From assembly GCA_964511185.1 (NCBI GenBank), contig CAZEDU010000183.1:1-6436 (forward strand): a stretch of 6,436 bases of DNA. Direction: 5' to 3'. A program made the translations under genes and the position numbers. How positions within the stretch are numbered: the stretch's first letter is position 1; every line of letters begins with the position of its first letter. This DNA comes from CAZEDU01 sp964511185 (GTDB taxonomy: Bacteria; Myxococcota; Myxococcia; Myxococcales; Myxococcaceae). Positions 6,404-6,436 of the stretch are shown piece by piece. The notes under the pieces were generated by a model, which saw nothing but the letters and a program-made list of their open reading frames with translations, searched no databases and was not told the origin of the DNA.

Positions 6404-6436
6404 CACGCCGAGCCCGCTGCCGTCCGCGTCGAGCCG
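6377..6436 (-). CDS. Possible C-terminal tail of a convergent minus-strand gene
   Basis: Reading the minus strand from the window edge gives 19 residues and a TGA (complement of 6377-6379), ending 'GLGVSLGLAVAL'. The alternating small/hydrophobic pattern resembles the last beta strand of an outer-membrane barrel, though those often end in Phe or another aromatic and this ends in Leu. Nearly all third codon positions are G or C. If real, the gene converges with the pseudouridine synthase gene and overlaps it by 27 bases. The fragment is too short for a firm call; it may also be chance in GC-rich DNA. Confidence 0.35.
   Translation of the reverse strand, partial: RLDADGSGLGVSLGLAVAL

Overview
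The window is a compact, very GC-rich stretch in which seven genes on the + strand run head to tail with almost no non-coding DNA. The strong G/C bias at third codon positions, a PEGA-type C-terminal domain next to a response regulator, and the frequent GTG starts suggest a myxobacterium-like or other deltaproteobacterial chromosome. No rRNA or other taxonomic marker is present, so this placement is an inference.

Layout: (1) 3-224, the C-terminal end of a protein with a PEGA-like domain, whose start lies outside the window. (2) 227-880, a NarL/LuxR-family response regulator. (3) 877-1848, an alpha/beta-hydrolase-fold protein that has lost the nucleophile serine and the HG oxyanion motif. (4) 1845-2909, a paralogous alpha/beta hydrolase with an intact Ser-Asp-His triad and a lipoprotein signal. 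(5) 2922-4304, a secreted M16 zinc protease subunit with HxxEH. (6) 4301-5686, a second secreted M16 subunit without HxxEH but with the R/Y pair that the first subunit lacks. (7) 5683-6403, an RluA-family pseudouridine synthase interrupted by a 10-N assembly gap. The last 60 bases may hold the C-terminal tail of a convergent minus-strand gene.

Four junctions are four-base ATGA or GTGA stop/start overlaps and the other two are only 2 and 12 bases wide. The genes are therefore probably co-transcribed and partly translationally coupled. Three products carry export signals: a lipoprotein hydrolase and two M16 subunits. The core of the cluster thus looks like an envelope or periplasmic hydrolase module placed behind a two-component output regulator.

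The recurring theme is paired active and inactive paralogs. One hydrolase pair and one protease pair each combine a catalytic member with a member lacking the catalytic residues. The M16 pair fits a known heterodimeric architecture. The hydrolase pair with a Ser-to-Gly member is less familiar and is the most interesting point here. No mobile element, CRISPR array, tRNA, rRNA, or convincing terminator was seen.
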